From Adiantum capillus-veneris (lineage: Eukaryota > Streptophyta > Polypodiopsida > Polypodiales > Pteridaceae), in contig CM043970.1 in assembly GCA_014529385.2 (NCBI GenBank), positions 48,501,279 through 48,565,278 on the forward strand: 64,000 nucleotides of DNA, read 5' to 3'. How positions within the stretch are numbered: position 1 is the stretch's first letter; the number at the start of each line of letters is the position of its first letter. Of this stretch, positions 35,084 to 46,784 are shown piece by piece. The notes beneath the pieces are model-generated. The model had not been told where the DNA came from. It was given only the letters and a program-made list of their open reading frames with translations, and ran no database searches. The translations under genes were made by a program, and so were the position numbers.

Positions 35084-36421
35084 TTGCAGTAGCGCCGGGC
35101 ACTACCGACGTGGCGCGGGAAACGCTATCGATGACATGGCAGTTGAATTTCGGTAGCACCAAATGTCGCGGGATTCGGACCAAAAATGATCGCCATGGCT
35201 AGGAGATGATTTCTCGTCACTGCAACGCTGCCATTTGCCGCTCGTACAGGCCGGCGCGAGCCATTCTTTACCTGCGCAGTTTCTGCTCGCTGCCCCTACT
35301 TGCCATGCCATCCTTTTTTCCCCCTTGCTTGACTTCGTACTTAAGCCCCCTAAGTGGGCGGCCAAGCTTTATTGACTTTGGGTGGCCGGTCGTAAAAATA
35401 GGGTGGCCCTTAGTGCCACATTGGGCGGCCCTTGGGCGGCCGACCATGGGCACACTTTGGAGGCCAATGCTCGGGCGGCCATCAAGGCAGACATAATTGT
35501 GGCCCTTGGCCATTATTTAATGGGCTTGGCACCTTTTAAAGCATTGCAAGCCGACATTCCAGAACGAAGCTCTGCAAAATTCTATGGCACCACATTTGGA
35601 ATACATATCTAACAAATCACTGCCAAACACGGCATTCTTTGTTCTTGACTAACCTTATCATCGTGAACTTCGATGCCCGTACCAACCTCTCGCAAAATCC
35701 TGCATATCTTTAAGATGCAAGTATAGGTGATTGCCATGAAGTAAAGCCTTCTCATCACATCCGATAAAAAGTGTCAGAGTTCTTTCTTGTCAGCCGGGTA
35801 TTGCCAATTACGACCACTGCCGGCCCAGCATTGCATGATATGACATCCTGGGAAGCTACTACTGCTCCCACATCCCAAACTCTAGAATATAGACACAACT
35901 CCCAGCTGAGACACTAACCGAGCCGACTCGACTGGTACGGAGCCGGCCCCTGGTGTATCTTCATTGGCCAATATCTTGGCGACCGGGACTCCGATAACTA
36001 ATCTGAAAAGACCGGCGCGCTCCACAAAGTGCGCACCTCAGGCCCGTGCACTCATTTCATCTCTGTCACCTCAACTGCTGTTTCTCAATCCGGTACGGAT
36101 TTGCAATCGTCTCAACCTTTGAACTGCCATAACTTCTTCACCGTAGCTCCAATCAACGAGTCGTAAAGACAGGCCGGTAAAGCACTTCCAGCACTGCAGT
36201 TCTAGATCATAATCTTCCATCTGTGCTCACTTCAAGCATACTCATTTTTGGCTTCATTATGGTATCTATTGGCCCTTTTTACCGCATTTGACATGCATTC
36301 AGCATTGAACTTTGCCTGTTACCAGGCCTTAATCTCTCGTCATTAAACATATTTGCGTCAAAAAAACTTGATGTGCATTTTTCTAGCATCTTTCTTAGCA
36401 TGGGAGCGGAGCTGCACGACA

Positions 36422-36433
36422 TCCACCCCCTCT
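36422..36433 (-). other. Polypurine tract of the minus-strand gypsy
   Basis: CAGAGGGGGTGGA on the minus strand lies between the end of pol and TGTCGTGC. Confidence 0.7.
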
Positions 36434-36466
36434 GAACCTGCACAACCTCTGGTCTGTCCCAACCGT

Positions 36467-39400
36467 ACTTATAAAGCATCTTCAAGAGCATCATCAGACT
36501 CATCGTCTGATGCATACATCACATTGTCTTCAGGAGGTTGATCTGTGTTGAAGTCTCCAATATTAATATCACCATCCCGTTGCTTAAACAACTTAACTCT
36601 TTTCCCTACAATAGGCACCTTGAGCTCAGTGCCATCAAGCTCGCATAACTTGTAGGTCGCATTATCATAAACATGAAGTACTACATATGGTCCAAACCAT
36701 CGTTTAACCATTTTCCGCATAGCAGTGTACTGGTTCTCCAGGCTACTGTCATATACAAGGACCCAATCACCATCTTTAATAGCATGAGGTTGTAGTTTGT
36801 GTTTACTATCAAACGTTGCTTTGTTCTTCAACCTTGCTTCCTTAAGCATTACTTTAGCCTGTTTAATATCTTCCTGACGCCCTTCAAGTTGCCGAATACG
36901 CAATGCCAGCAAATCCTCTGTAGACATACCTTCTTCCCATGGCATTATGGTCCAAGAAATAACCGCTTCCTCTGTAGGCATAACGGGTTTTTGCCCATAC
37001 ATTAGCTCAAATGGCGCAAAACCAGTAACATAACTATGTGTAGTTCGATCAGCCCATAAAGCAAATGGTAGGAGTTTAGGCCAATCACCAATATGTCCCT
37101 GGCATGCCTTTGCTAAAGCTTTAACAATAGGCGGATGCCCTCTTTCACTTTTACCATTAGCTTCTGGATTATATGCTGTAGTGAGAGCCAACTTAATGCC
37201 CAAACGAGCAAAGAAATCACGAGCTTCATCTCCATCCAAGCTCTCCTCTATCAGCAGTAATTCTACCAACACATCCATACCTGGAAATAAAATCCTCAAG
37301 CAAGAACTTGCATACGGAACTGGTAGCTTTGGTACGCAAAGCTCTGCCTTCCACCTGATTAGTAAGATCCTCTCTGGCAAGAAAAATATACCGCATCTTC
37401 TAGACACCTACTGGCATGGTAATCAGGTCCACCACCCACTTGTAGTGCATAGCCAGTGGATAGGTGGGATGTAATCCATCTTGATGTCGTAGATTAGAAT
37501 ATTGTTGGCATATTAGGCATGTCTCCACAAACTGAGCCACATCTTTATACATACCTTTCCACCAATAGCGATCTTTAATCTTGACAAAAGTTGCCCAGAC
37601 CCCTCTGTGTCCAGCCCATAAACTTTCATGAAACTCTTTGATAACCTGCTGTTGAGTCGCTTTATCACAAACAACCCGCTGTGGTACTCCTTTAGAGCAT
37701 TTTGGATGCTTCCATAAATGGCCATCCTTTAGAAAATAGCTATAAGCTTTCTTCCTTATCTTTTTGTATTCTTGATCCGTCCACCCTTCATGCTTAGTAA
37801 GAGTGCTAAGGTACCGACCAATCAAAAACCATTCTCCTTCATAGAACTCTTCAGAAAATGCCTCAAAAATATGAGCAATATTGCCACAATTTGCATGCAG
37901 ATAAGAAGACGAATAGAACTTCAAGCCAACATCATCACTTGTGGTCAGCATCTCTTCTTCATCTTCAAATCTAGCTCTTGATAACATATCTGCAACAGGA
38001 TTATCTCTACCTGCAATATGACAAAATTCAGGATTAAGAGATTTAATATAGGCTATCCATCCTAGCATAGCTATATCCGGAGTAGAGAAATTTGCAATCA
38101 TCCCTATCAGTGGCAAGCAATCTGTCTCTACCACGACTGAAGCTCCAATAAATTATTCTTTATCAGACCTTAGAGCAGTAGCAACACCCCAAAGTTCTCT
38201 CTTAACGTGTGGGTAGCCTCTTTGGCGAGCATTGAGCACTTTTGCTCCAAATCGAACCGCATATCTGTTCCCTTCTTCATCATCTTGACCTATAGCCCAT
38301 CCAATACCTATCGGGCTAGTGTCAACTGTTAAGATTACTGGCCTTCCACATTTGTATTCAACTTTCCTCAAGGTCGGAGCCTCAAGGAGAATCTTCTTTA
38401 ATTTCCTCATAGCTCGTGTGTGAACTTCTTCCCAAACAAACCTTTTACCTTTTCTCAATAGTTAATAAAGCACTTCTGCAACATGAGCAAAATGTGGCAA
38501 CCAAATAAGATAGAATACACATGCACCCAGAAACCGACGAACTTCAGTAACCCAAGAGCACATTTCCGTCATCTTTTGAATAGCTTCAGCTTTAGCCAGA
38601 CTTGGCCTTCTACCTTCTGGACTGCACATGTGCCCTACAATCAGAACCTCTTTGGCACCAAAAGTTGATTTTTGTCTTGAAAGTGTTAAGTTAACTTCCT
38701 CAAGCCTAGATAAAATAACATCACAGTCAGCAATATGTTGAGCAACAAACTGTCGGCACCCCCTCTGATCTTTTACCTCATCTTTTGAGCCTTTCTCACA
38801 ACCCTTAATCGGTAGATCATCAATGAAAGGCATAGTAACATGTGGGATAAAGTCCCTTAATACCTTATTCATGTCGTTCATCATATGAGCTAAGAATTAG
38901 TAGCACCCTATGGCAGAATGCACATCCTTACCAATCCAAGAGGTGTACGCATCGTAGTAAGATCCCTGCTCCCAAAGCTAACTGAAATTGATCATATCCA
39001 GAATAAAGATCACCCATAGAGTAAATTGACCTACCTGCAAAAGCCTCATCAAATTCATCCATAATTGGGTCGGTACCCACATTGCGGATTGTTATCTTGT
39101 TAACAGGCTGCATATCTTGTATAAACCTTAAAGTACCATTTTTCTTCGGAACAGTGAACCATCGGTTAGAGTATGGTGCACATGATGGTTCCAAGATTCC
39201 CATTTGTATCTTCTCATTAAGCAAATTAATAAGCTTTGGCAAGTGAGCTTTAGGAACTGGAATAGGACGTAAGCTCCATTGCATGTGAGGAACAGTGAAT
39301 ATAATCATAGGTGCAACAACACTTGGATCCACACACCCAATCTCACTCGGCTCAAAGGAAAAATCTTTACCATGTTTTTCGAGAATACCTTGAAAACACT

Positions 39401-40409
39401 TGATTTCCTCTTCGTTGAGAAAACCATCTTCTCCCACCTTCAGCTGCTGCAATGTCTCTTTAGTGAATTTGTGCCCAATGTTCTTAGGATTTTTGAGCAT
39501 AGGCTATCGAGAAGCTTCTTTAATTACTTCATCACTTCCCTCTGGTAGAGGTGTAGCCACAGGTCTCACTTTCTTTGCAAATGTCTTGTACTTCGTCTCT
39601 ACCTCTGCTTCAACTTCTTTATCCAAGCCATCCTCAATATGCATAAGTGCCTCGTATATGTCCATTGAGTGCACTTTAATAACTTCAGTTCCACTTTCTA
39701 ACCAGTTCTGCTTGATATCCTCAAGCTCTAACATAGTATCAACATAAGAGATCTCTTCGAAGATTCCTGATATCACATCATATGGTTCTAGCACATCACA
39801 TCCCTGCAAGTCACTTTGAATGCTTGAAACATATTGTTTCTCCCACTTAGTTAAATCATTAAATTTCCTGCAAGATACTGAACCCTCAGATGTCAACCCT
39901 AGAAATCTTGAAGAGAAGGTTTCTCTTTGCGAGAACTTCTCCTCACTTGCACCACCATAGTCCCGCTTTATAGTGGCACCCCAAGAAAATCCTGATCAAA
40001 TCTTTGTTCTTTAAACTCCTTACGTATCTTTGACATTGGACGATCACGTAAACTGTCTTTGTTTCTAACATGATCAACACATACAGTTAGAAATTGACCC
40101 GATTTCTTACCATCTCGGCTTCGAACCCTGGCATAGGCCAAGCCATTATCCAGTACCTTAGTTTCCATTCGCACCGCTGTAATGTAGGGCTCTCCCAAAA
40201 TCAATGGGTAGGAGGAATGCTCCTGTATAAAAAAGTTTTGCTCATCACAGACATCCCCAATACTTACCTTAACATTTGCGCATGCATCGTACATATCTCC
40301 AGGAAGCATGTTGGCAGCTCGAATCTGCCAACCGTGATCTACATCAATAGGCCACTTCCCCTTTTGGTGCAAATTCTTTGCCATAAGATTGATTTCTGAC
40401 CCGGATGGT
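36467..40409 (-). pseudogene. Ty3/gypsy pol (protease, RT, RNase H, integrase), broken
   Basis: On the minus strand from 40409: protease from just after its active site (SGSEINLMAKNLHQKGKW, then YPLILGEPYI); RT with VPKKNGTLRFIQDMQP, SMGDLYSGYDQF and catalytic FIDD near 38825; RNase H with TVDTSPIGIGWAIG, VKRELWG and MVETD; integrase with an H-H-C-C zinc module (FHESLWAGHRG ... CLICQQ), then YNPEANGKSERGH and a C-terminal RWFGPYVV block. Frames change near 39900, 38900 and 37400, with stops between. Gag, the protease catalytic aspartate and the 5' LTR are missing, since the sequence joins hAT DNA at 40409. The RT catalytic box FIDDLPIKG is unlike the usual plant YVDDILV. Confidence 0.88.
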
Positions 40410-41293
40410 CTATGAGTAGGACACCACTCCGTGAATGGACCGCTTGCGGGTGTCGCTCCATCCATCTACAAGGAGAGAGACGCCATTGGTCTCCCACAAA
40501 TTCTTTGTTGCTTGGGCCGCTTGCTCCACGATAAGCTTCTCTTTGTCAAGGAGGGTGGTGCAAAAACTCTCCGATGAGGTGGCACATAAGAGGGGCCATA
40601 TTCCCCTATATTCGTAACCATGGTTCAAAAGTATGGAGACCTATCCACATAAAATAGAGCATGTTGTGTTAGTATGGAGAGTTGAGAGTCGAGACCCCAT
40701 AATGAAATACAAAATGGGAGATTGCAATGTGCATATGCCATAAGTTACAAGGGAAACTCACTGCGAAGCATGGAAGGCAATGTGGTCGTGGAAGAAGAAT
40801 CGGGCAACTGACCTATCCACCTCTTCCTTCAATTTAGGATTCCAATTTTCGTTGAGGACGCTTTGGCGATGCGCAATGGAAACCCCTGATGTAGATACAT
40901 TTGTCTTGAACGCTTGAGAGGTGGAGTCAAGGTTGGCTTCCCTTTGCTCCCGCGGTGTCGCCGTGGCAGAGGGATCAACGGCAACAAAACGGCCCCTCTT
41001 GGCCGCTTCCACGACCTCATACATCGCGAGCTTCTCAAGAAGCTCCAACCTCTTCTCGAGAGATACTCAAGGGCAAAACTTCACTTGGTGACCAGTTTCA
41101 TGAAGAAGATTGGCTCGCACTTTGTTTGCACCACCCGTTCTCTTGTACGGGCATAGCTTGCATTCCATGGTCTTGCACCGCCACCTTTACCACGCGCGGT
41201 AGAGTCGACTTCATCTCACCACGACCATGTTTGCACGGTGGGCCTCCTTCGAGAAGAGCCTGCTTGAGAAGTGGAGCTAGCTTGAGATGACAT
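40410..41293 (-). pseudogene. hAT transposase fragment (BED finger, DUF659)
   Basis: The minus-strand start at 41293 reads MSSQASSTSQAGSSRRRP. A BED-type finger follows (MECKLCPYKR ... LLHETGH, C-x2-C-x16-H-x3-H) near 41060-41130. Further on come EEVDRSVARFFFHDHIAFHA, a GT-AG intron at 40641-40761 and the DUF659 start (NLWETNGVSLLVDGWSD). Frame changes near 41200 and 41060 and stops (TGA near 41065) break it. The catalytic dimerisation region is missing because gypsy sequence begins at 40409. The family fits plant hAT elements that silence or mobilise by an RNase H-fold transposase. Confidence 0.82.
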
Positions 41294-41332
41294 GATGGTG
41301 GAGAGAGAGAGTAGAGGAGATCTTGTGTGGAG

Positions 41333-41790
41333 AGAGAGTAGAGGAGAGCTTCAAAGTTGAGAGGGTGGAAAAGGGAGAGAGTGGGTAGAGAGACTCAAGG
41401 GTAGAGCTTGAGCGTAGCGAGACTCAAGGGTAGAGAGAGTCGAGACTCAAGGGTAGAGCTTGCCGAAGGTAGATCGTAGACGGTAGAGAGGAGAGGCTTG
41501 AGCCTTGATTGAAGTTGAGAGACCCAAAGGGTGCTTTTATAGCCTCCCCCCAAAAAGGAGAGAGAGAGAGTAGAGGAGAGCTTCAAAGTTGAGAGGGTAG
41601 AAGAGGGAGAGAGTGGGTAGAGAGACTCAAGGGTAGAGCTTGAGCTTAGCGAGACTCAAGGGTAGAGAGAGTTGAGACTCAAGGGTAGAGCTTGCCAAAG
41701 GTAGACCGTAGACGGTAGAGAGGAGAGGCTTGAGCCTTGATTGAAGTTGAGAGACCCAAAGGTGCTTTTATAGCCTCCCCCCAAAAAACA
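41333..41790 (-). promoter_or_regulatory. Tandemly duplicated TATA promoter of the hAT gene
   Basis: Two direct copies of a 232-bp unit (GAGGAGAGCT at 41341 and 41573). Each ends with a minus-strand TATA box GCTATAAAAGCA (plus positions 41532-41543 and 41763-41774). Both point toward the BED ORF starting at 41293. The units also hold many GACTCAAGGGTAGAG repeats. Confidence 0.75.
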
Positions 41791-42033
41791 GACGTTGGGC
41801 TGCCTTTCTGTCCGTTTGAAACGGCCAAAAATTCAAATTTTAAAAATTGGACCGTTCCTTGTTGCCGGCCGTTTTTCGATTTTTCCCCTATCGCCGTCCG
41901 TTCCGCCGTCCTCGGTACGGCAGCTTGCGTTCTTGCCTGTCGAATGCTCAGCCGGCCGTTCCTACCCGTTCAGCTGTTCCCGACCCGGTTACGGCCGTCC
42001 CCCGTCCCTAAGCCCCGTCCCCTCCCTCCCCTG
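41791..42033 (-). mobile_element. hAT 5' terminal region with candidate TIR
   Basis: On the minus strand the sequence starts CAGGGGAGGGAGGGGACGGG at 42033 and is rich in ACGG/CCGT motifs. Plant hAT ends often start CAGGG. The next 8 bp (TAACTATG, 42034-42041) would be the target duplication, but no second end was found. Confidence 0.45.
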
Positions 42034-42430
42034 TAACTATGGTCAGATGGACTCTCCAAGAGTTCAGAGGCAGTCTCTACCTAAGGAGAGTCATTGAATA
42101 GTTTTCTTGCCCCCTCTATCCTAGTAGCAGCAGCAACAAAGTCCTCCAGAGTGGCTTCAGGTTGGAGACTCTGAAACCGGCCCATAGGGTGGTAGACTTT
42201 GGCTTTCACCCGAAATTCTTTACTTTAGACACACACATATAGTACTTTGGAAAGGTAACCTGTGACGGGAATTTACACTTAAGCACACACATGGCTCGGA
42301 AGCTAGAATGCTCGAGCAGACGCCGACAACCTGTAGGCCCCAAAATTGGCGCCCCTTTCGGTATTTCTTTATTCTTTATGAGGGTAATTACAAAGAAGAG
42401 TCCTGGGAATTCTTTGCATGTATCTAGCTA
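42034..42430. other. Unassigned spacer
   Basis: No gene or clear element boundary. It contains TGGCGCCCC near 42345. Confidence 0.35.
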
Positions 42431-43638
42431 GATACTACTTGTTCTGGCAAAATTTCGGTAGCATAACAGTCCCAAAACTTGCCCGAAACCAATTCCCTTG
42501 CGGGAACTCACTTCCACTGACATAAACCCTTTGATTTCTGCCCAAAAACAGTAAATTCAGCACGCTGTATTTACTGGTTTTTGCCCCGTTTTCAGTCCTT
42601 AATAGTCCCCGAACTGTCCTCTTATAGAGGGGCACTGTTCCCAATGGTTCTCGCGTCTGTATGGCTGAAAAACAGTCCAATTTCAGTGCATAACCAGCAC
42701 TGAAAATGCACTTGTACGGTGAGGTTACACCCTCACCGGTGCCTGCTTTTGGAGCAGCAGTTAGCTACTCCCGTTCTTGCTCAGAGAGGCTCTTGCCTTA
42801 GCAAAAACGCATATAACCACACAGCTGTACATGAGTCAAATGAAGAGACCTCTTGTGGGGCATGACATTCTGCACGTAGGGGAGAGAGAGAGAGCAATGT
42901 AAGATGTGCAGGACATGACTTCTTGCACTACACTGTACATGAGATGGAAAGCTTGCAGTCACTAGCTCTTAACATGTTACAGGAGCTTGCAAATGAAGCC
43001 TCCCAGCTAGAAATCAAGCGCTACTCTTGGCTGCATGAGGAAAGTGCACCACAGTGTGCCACTTGGCACATTTATAAGCAATTTCCCGTGCTGGGCTTCC
43101 CGCTTAAACATCCCCCGACTGGTTGCCTAGTTGACTTTGCAACAGAGTTCTAAAATGTTCCCTTTGGCATTCTGGTGGTAATGACGAGAACAGATTTCCT
43201 GGCCCAAAATAGCAGTTCCCTAATTTTTAGGAGATGCTTCTGTTGGGTTCCCATTGGTCTTCTATCCTTATTGGGACCGCATCCAAAAATGCAATGTGGC
43301 CCAACTGTCGGGTACATTCCTTTGGTGACCCCACCTTGGCTTTGTGCCTTTATTGAGTTAACTTCCTAGTATCCACCAACTTGCTAAGTGCGACGGGGGG
43401 ACCTACATGATCTTGAACTGAGCCTAGACATCCTCTTACTATACGAATTCCAATGCCGACCAACTTCCCGCCTACGGGTGAAACTACCGTTCACATTGGC
43501 CATACAATGTCCGGCCATTTGCAACTTCAAAAAGAGGGTCTCAAAAAGTAACAAAAATCATTGGAAAGAAACCAACAACTAAGGTTAGGAGTTGCTACGT
43601 CTCATGACATAGTTAACAGTTGCCACGTCCTCGTGACA
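42431..43638 (-). repeat. 3' LTR region of a chromovirus (low end unclear)
   Basis: Minus-strand TGTCACGAGG begins at 43638 right after the purine tract CAAGAGGGGGTA (43639-43650). A TATA-like TTATAAA lies at 43071-43079 on the minus strand. I cannot fix the other end without a second LTR; the start given is nominal. Confidence 0.55.
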
Positions 43639-43891
43639 TACCCCCTCTTGAAATCGCAAACGTCCTCGATTGCATACCATAAATACACGCCACTGATGAT
43701 CTTGTGTTGTTAGCACTCTTTTATCATCGCATGTATCCGCAAGAAAGGTCGTAACACATAGACACAAATGACTTAATGAGACCTTCTACTTTTGTCATTT
43801 CCATCTATTACACTGAATTCATATGTACATTTGATGTGCTAGCTCTATCATTACCCCTCCTTTGCACACGTTGGGCTGAGGCATAGGTAGG

Positions 43892-45077
43892 TTATAACCC
43901 AAAGGCTTCAAGGTAAAGCTGCAATACATTTTGTGACTCTGACAGTTCATGCTCTTCCATCCACTTTGCATCCATAGGCGGATAGTTCTTGAACTTCACC
44001 AAGTAGCGTCTTGCAACCTGTCCTTTAATTTTTCTGTCCTTATGTGCCAAAACTTGCTCAGGTACCAGGATCTCATCTTGTTTCTCAACTTCTGGCTGAT
44101 CCTCATCTGGCATATCTTCTGGCACATCACCCACGAAGGGTCTTAGAAGACTCACATGAAATGCATTATGAATCTTCCACGCATCAGGCAATTTCAGCTT
44201 GTAAGCCACATCGCTGATCTTGTCAAGCACTTGAAAAGGCCCATAGTAACGCATGCTGAGCTTGTGAAACAACCGTTCCTTGCCCTTCATCTTCTTTAAC
44301 CTTGCCTTCTCGAACCTTAAGAGAACCCAATCACCAGGTGATAACAGCAACCGGTGACGATCAACAATCTTTTTCTGTTTTGCCGGAGTCTTCTCCAAGG
44401 CAAATTTTAATTTTCTTGTACATCTCATCCATGTTCTCAACATATCGATCCGCCTCAAAGATCTTGTCCTTTGTATGCAAAATGAGAGGAACTTTTTTGC
44501 CGCCTTCAACAATCTCGAAAGGTGCCTTGTCAGTCGACGAATGCACCGTATTGTTGTACGCATATTCGAGCCTAGGCAAATACCGTTCCCACTTGCCCTT
44601 ATTATCTGGCACATAGCATTTGAGCAGATCTAAGATAGTAGAATTAGCCTCTTCTGATTTTCCATCAGTTTGTGGATGAAACGAAGACAAGAACTTGAGC
44701 GTAATGCCCATGTTCTCAAACAATCCTCTCCAAGACAAACTTGTCATGCGAGGATCACGATCACTGACAATGGATTGTGGCATACCATGGTACCTAAACA
44801 CAATGTACATGAACAAGCGTGCCATCTGATCAGATTTTATCTTCTTCCTAACAGGGATAAAATGGGCTTGCTTGCTGAACCTGCAGATAATGGTCCATAT
44901 ACCATCATTCCTTGTTGGGGTTCTTGGAAGATCAAAGATAAAGTCCATAGCAATGCTTTCCCATGGCTTATCCGGAATCGGCAGTGGTTGTAACAACCCT
45001 CGTGTCTTTTGCTTGTTAAACTTGACCTTTTGGCAAATCATGCATGCTCGCACAAAGGCATCCACCTCTCTCCTCAA
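43892..45077 (-). pseudogene. Chromovirus integrase with chromodomain, frameshifted
   Basis: The minus strand from 45077 shows CMICQKVKFNKQK (end of the zinc module), then a core with MDFIFDLPRTP, SDRDPRMTS and GKSEEANSTI, so the D, D and E positions are present. After a frame change near 44400 comes the C-terminal module (RYYGPFQVLDKI, NAFHVSLLRPF) and a chromodomain near 43940-44060 (EILVPEQVLAHKDRK ... YLVKFKNYPPMDAKWME). A chromodomain after integrase defines the chromovirus branch of Ty3/gypsy. Confidence 0.88.
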
Positions 45078-45199
45078 AGTAGGCCAATAGAAGAATGTCT
45101 CTACCTCTTTAACGTCACATCAATACCACGATGCCCTGCATACGGTGGGACATGACTCTCTTCCATGATCTTATGTCGCAATGGCCTAGTGACACAATG

Positions 45200-45834
45200 T
45201 CTGCCATGCATCATTATAAAATCATCTCTGAGGAGGTAGTGCTCATGATGTTACCCCTCTTGTAACTGTTCAAAGATCCTTGCAAAATCTTCATCAATAG
45301 CATACTGTTCCTTCATGTCATCCAACTCATGATGATAATTGTGGCTTCCATGATAACGCATCATCCACAACATTCTTCTTGCCTTCCACATGCGTAATAT
45401 CTAGAAGTGGAACATAGAAAGAATGTTTGCCCATCGCATATGCTTTGACTATGTCAAGAAGTATCGCAAGGTCTGATGGTCTGTTTGGACAACAATCAGC
45501 ACCTAAGAGATAGTGCTTCCAGCTATTAAGCGCACGAATCACGACAAAGAGCTCTTTCCATAGACTTGCATAGTCCTCTCTAGCCCTTGCAAAATTCGGC
45601 TTTCATAAGGTACTACTTAGCTTTAACCTTTGCGGGATCCATTTTGACACCATTCTTTGAGACTATGTGGCCAAGAAAGTGGATCTCTTCCAAGAAGAAT
45701 TCACTTTTCTTAGGATTGACAAGTAACCTGCGATTGCTTAGCTCTTCGAACACAATGGTCAAGTGACGCCTATGCTCCTCTTCTTCGAATAGACTATCAT
45801 GTCATCAAGGACAAAATAACTAGCAGAGCACCGG
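45200..45834 (-). pseudogene. Chromovirus RT/RNase H remnant, 5'-truncated
   Basis: Fragments on the minus strand include the RT catalytic box VLDDMIVYSKK near 45805 and an RNase H tail with VVIRALNSWKHYLLGAD and ITHVEGKKNVVDDALS. Much of RT and RNase H is deleted. The sequence changes abruptly at 45834 to the leader of another element. Confidence 0.75.
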
Positions 45835-46245
45835 ACCCTGTGTAGGGATCAACCAGTCCACCCATCCACATCTGCTCTACTACAAACAGAGAGAGTTTAC
45901 TTTGCTGGGAGCGAGCCAGAACACCTCCAACCTACCTGAGCCAGACATAAGCTGAGGCCACTTCGCCTCCCTCCATGATCCTGAGCTCTGAAAGGATTCC
46001 AAGTACCGTAGGGTATCAACACCAACCAGACCAGTTTAGGCACCACGCCTCTTTGATGCCCAACAATGAGTGTTTAGGCAAATCCAAGTCAAAATCCCCG
46101 ACGCGTTAGCCATGTAGGTCATTCAACCCCCGACGCACTAACCATGTAGATGAGCCTAACAAAAAGAAGAGCAAACTAGCACAGGTGAGATCTTAAACTA
46201 GGTAGCTCCTTGACTCAACTCTCAACAGAGTGAGACTTCAGTTGA
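45835..46245 (-). mobile_element. Leader of a second minus-strand gypsy, truncated
   Basis: Lies downstream of the primer-binding site at 46246-46264 and ends at the junction with chromovirus RT. It contains two GACGC-TAGCCATGTAG repeats near 46100-46150. No long ORF. Confidence 0.5.
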
Positions 46246-46264
46246 GGTCCCACCGGGTGTGCCA
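46246..46264 (-). other. Primer-binding site
   Basis: Minus-strand TGGCACACCCGGTGGGACC begins 4 nt after the LTR end. It has the form of a tRNA 3'-end complement; the tRNA is not identified. Confidence 0.75.
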
Positions 46265-46268
46265 AGAA

Positions 46269-46784
46269 TGAGAGCACCTGTAGCGGGAATAATGTGGCGT
46301 GCTCTATACTATGGCTCAGCGCAATGTGCGTGAAATCTCAGTCCAGCAAAATAAACACATTGTAGACAATGAACAACAGAGCAAGCAAGCGACTTAACAG
46401 TAGAACTTGAACAACATGGGATGCGACTAACTCAAATGAACCTATAGACTCTGGCTGGCAGCACACTCTGCTCCAATCCCAAAACTCGCGGGTACAACGG
46501 GGGTGTCAAGGCTCAAGATGTGGAGGGAAAGAGCAGATGTGTAGTGTAAACTCGACATGATGCTAGACTCATGACTCATAAAACCATCTAAAACAGTGTG
46601 AATAGAAAGAAAATGTGAGCATATATACAACGAAAAAGGGCAGCCAATGGATAACTCAAAAATCTCTGGCAGTCCAGCTACACCTATCTCTACTGTGCCA
46701 TGGTGTCCTCTAGACCACCACTCCTGCCACGTGTCAAGTCCAAGTGTAAGTTCACCCAGTGTGAACCCACGACCGACTGTAACA
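46269..46784 (-). repeat. 5' LTR of a minus-strand gypsy element
   Basis: 516 bp, minus strand TGTTACAGTCGG ... GTGCTCTCA, with a TATA-like GTATATATGC at about 46618-46627. Its sequence differs from the chromovirus LTR at 43638, so these are two different elements. Confidence 0.7.

Larger units (their letters stand above)
34063..36421 (-). repeat. 3' LTR of a decayed gypsy element (minus)
   Basis: The high end starts TGTCGTGC (minus strand) immediately after a polypurine tract, and the low end closes with CCCCCGACA, giving TGTCG/CGACA terminal inverted repeats. The length would be 2359 bp. The low boundary coincides exactly with the loss of coding similarity in the upstream ORF at 34062. It contains a (GA)n at 34562-34609 and a 36-C tract at 35048-35083. 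The other LTR is not in the window. Confidence 0.6.

Noticed and set aside
34640-35090. Coding regions in serine/leucine-rich frames
   Set aside because: Low-complexity CT/GA-rich LTR sequence and a poly(C) run; no conserved motif.
42340-42360. TGGCGCCCC as a second primer-binding site
   Set aside because: No LTR end ending in CA precedes it and no internal region follows.
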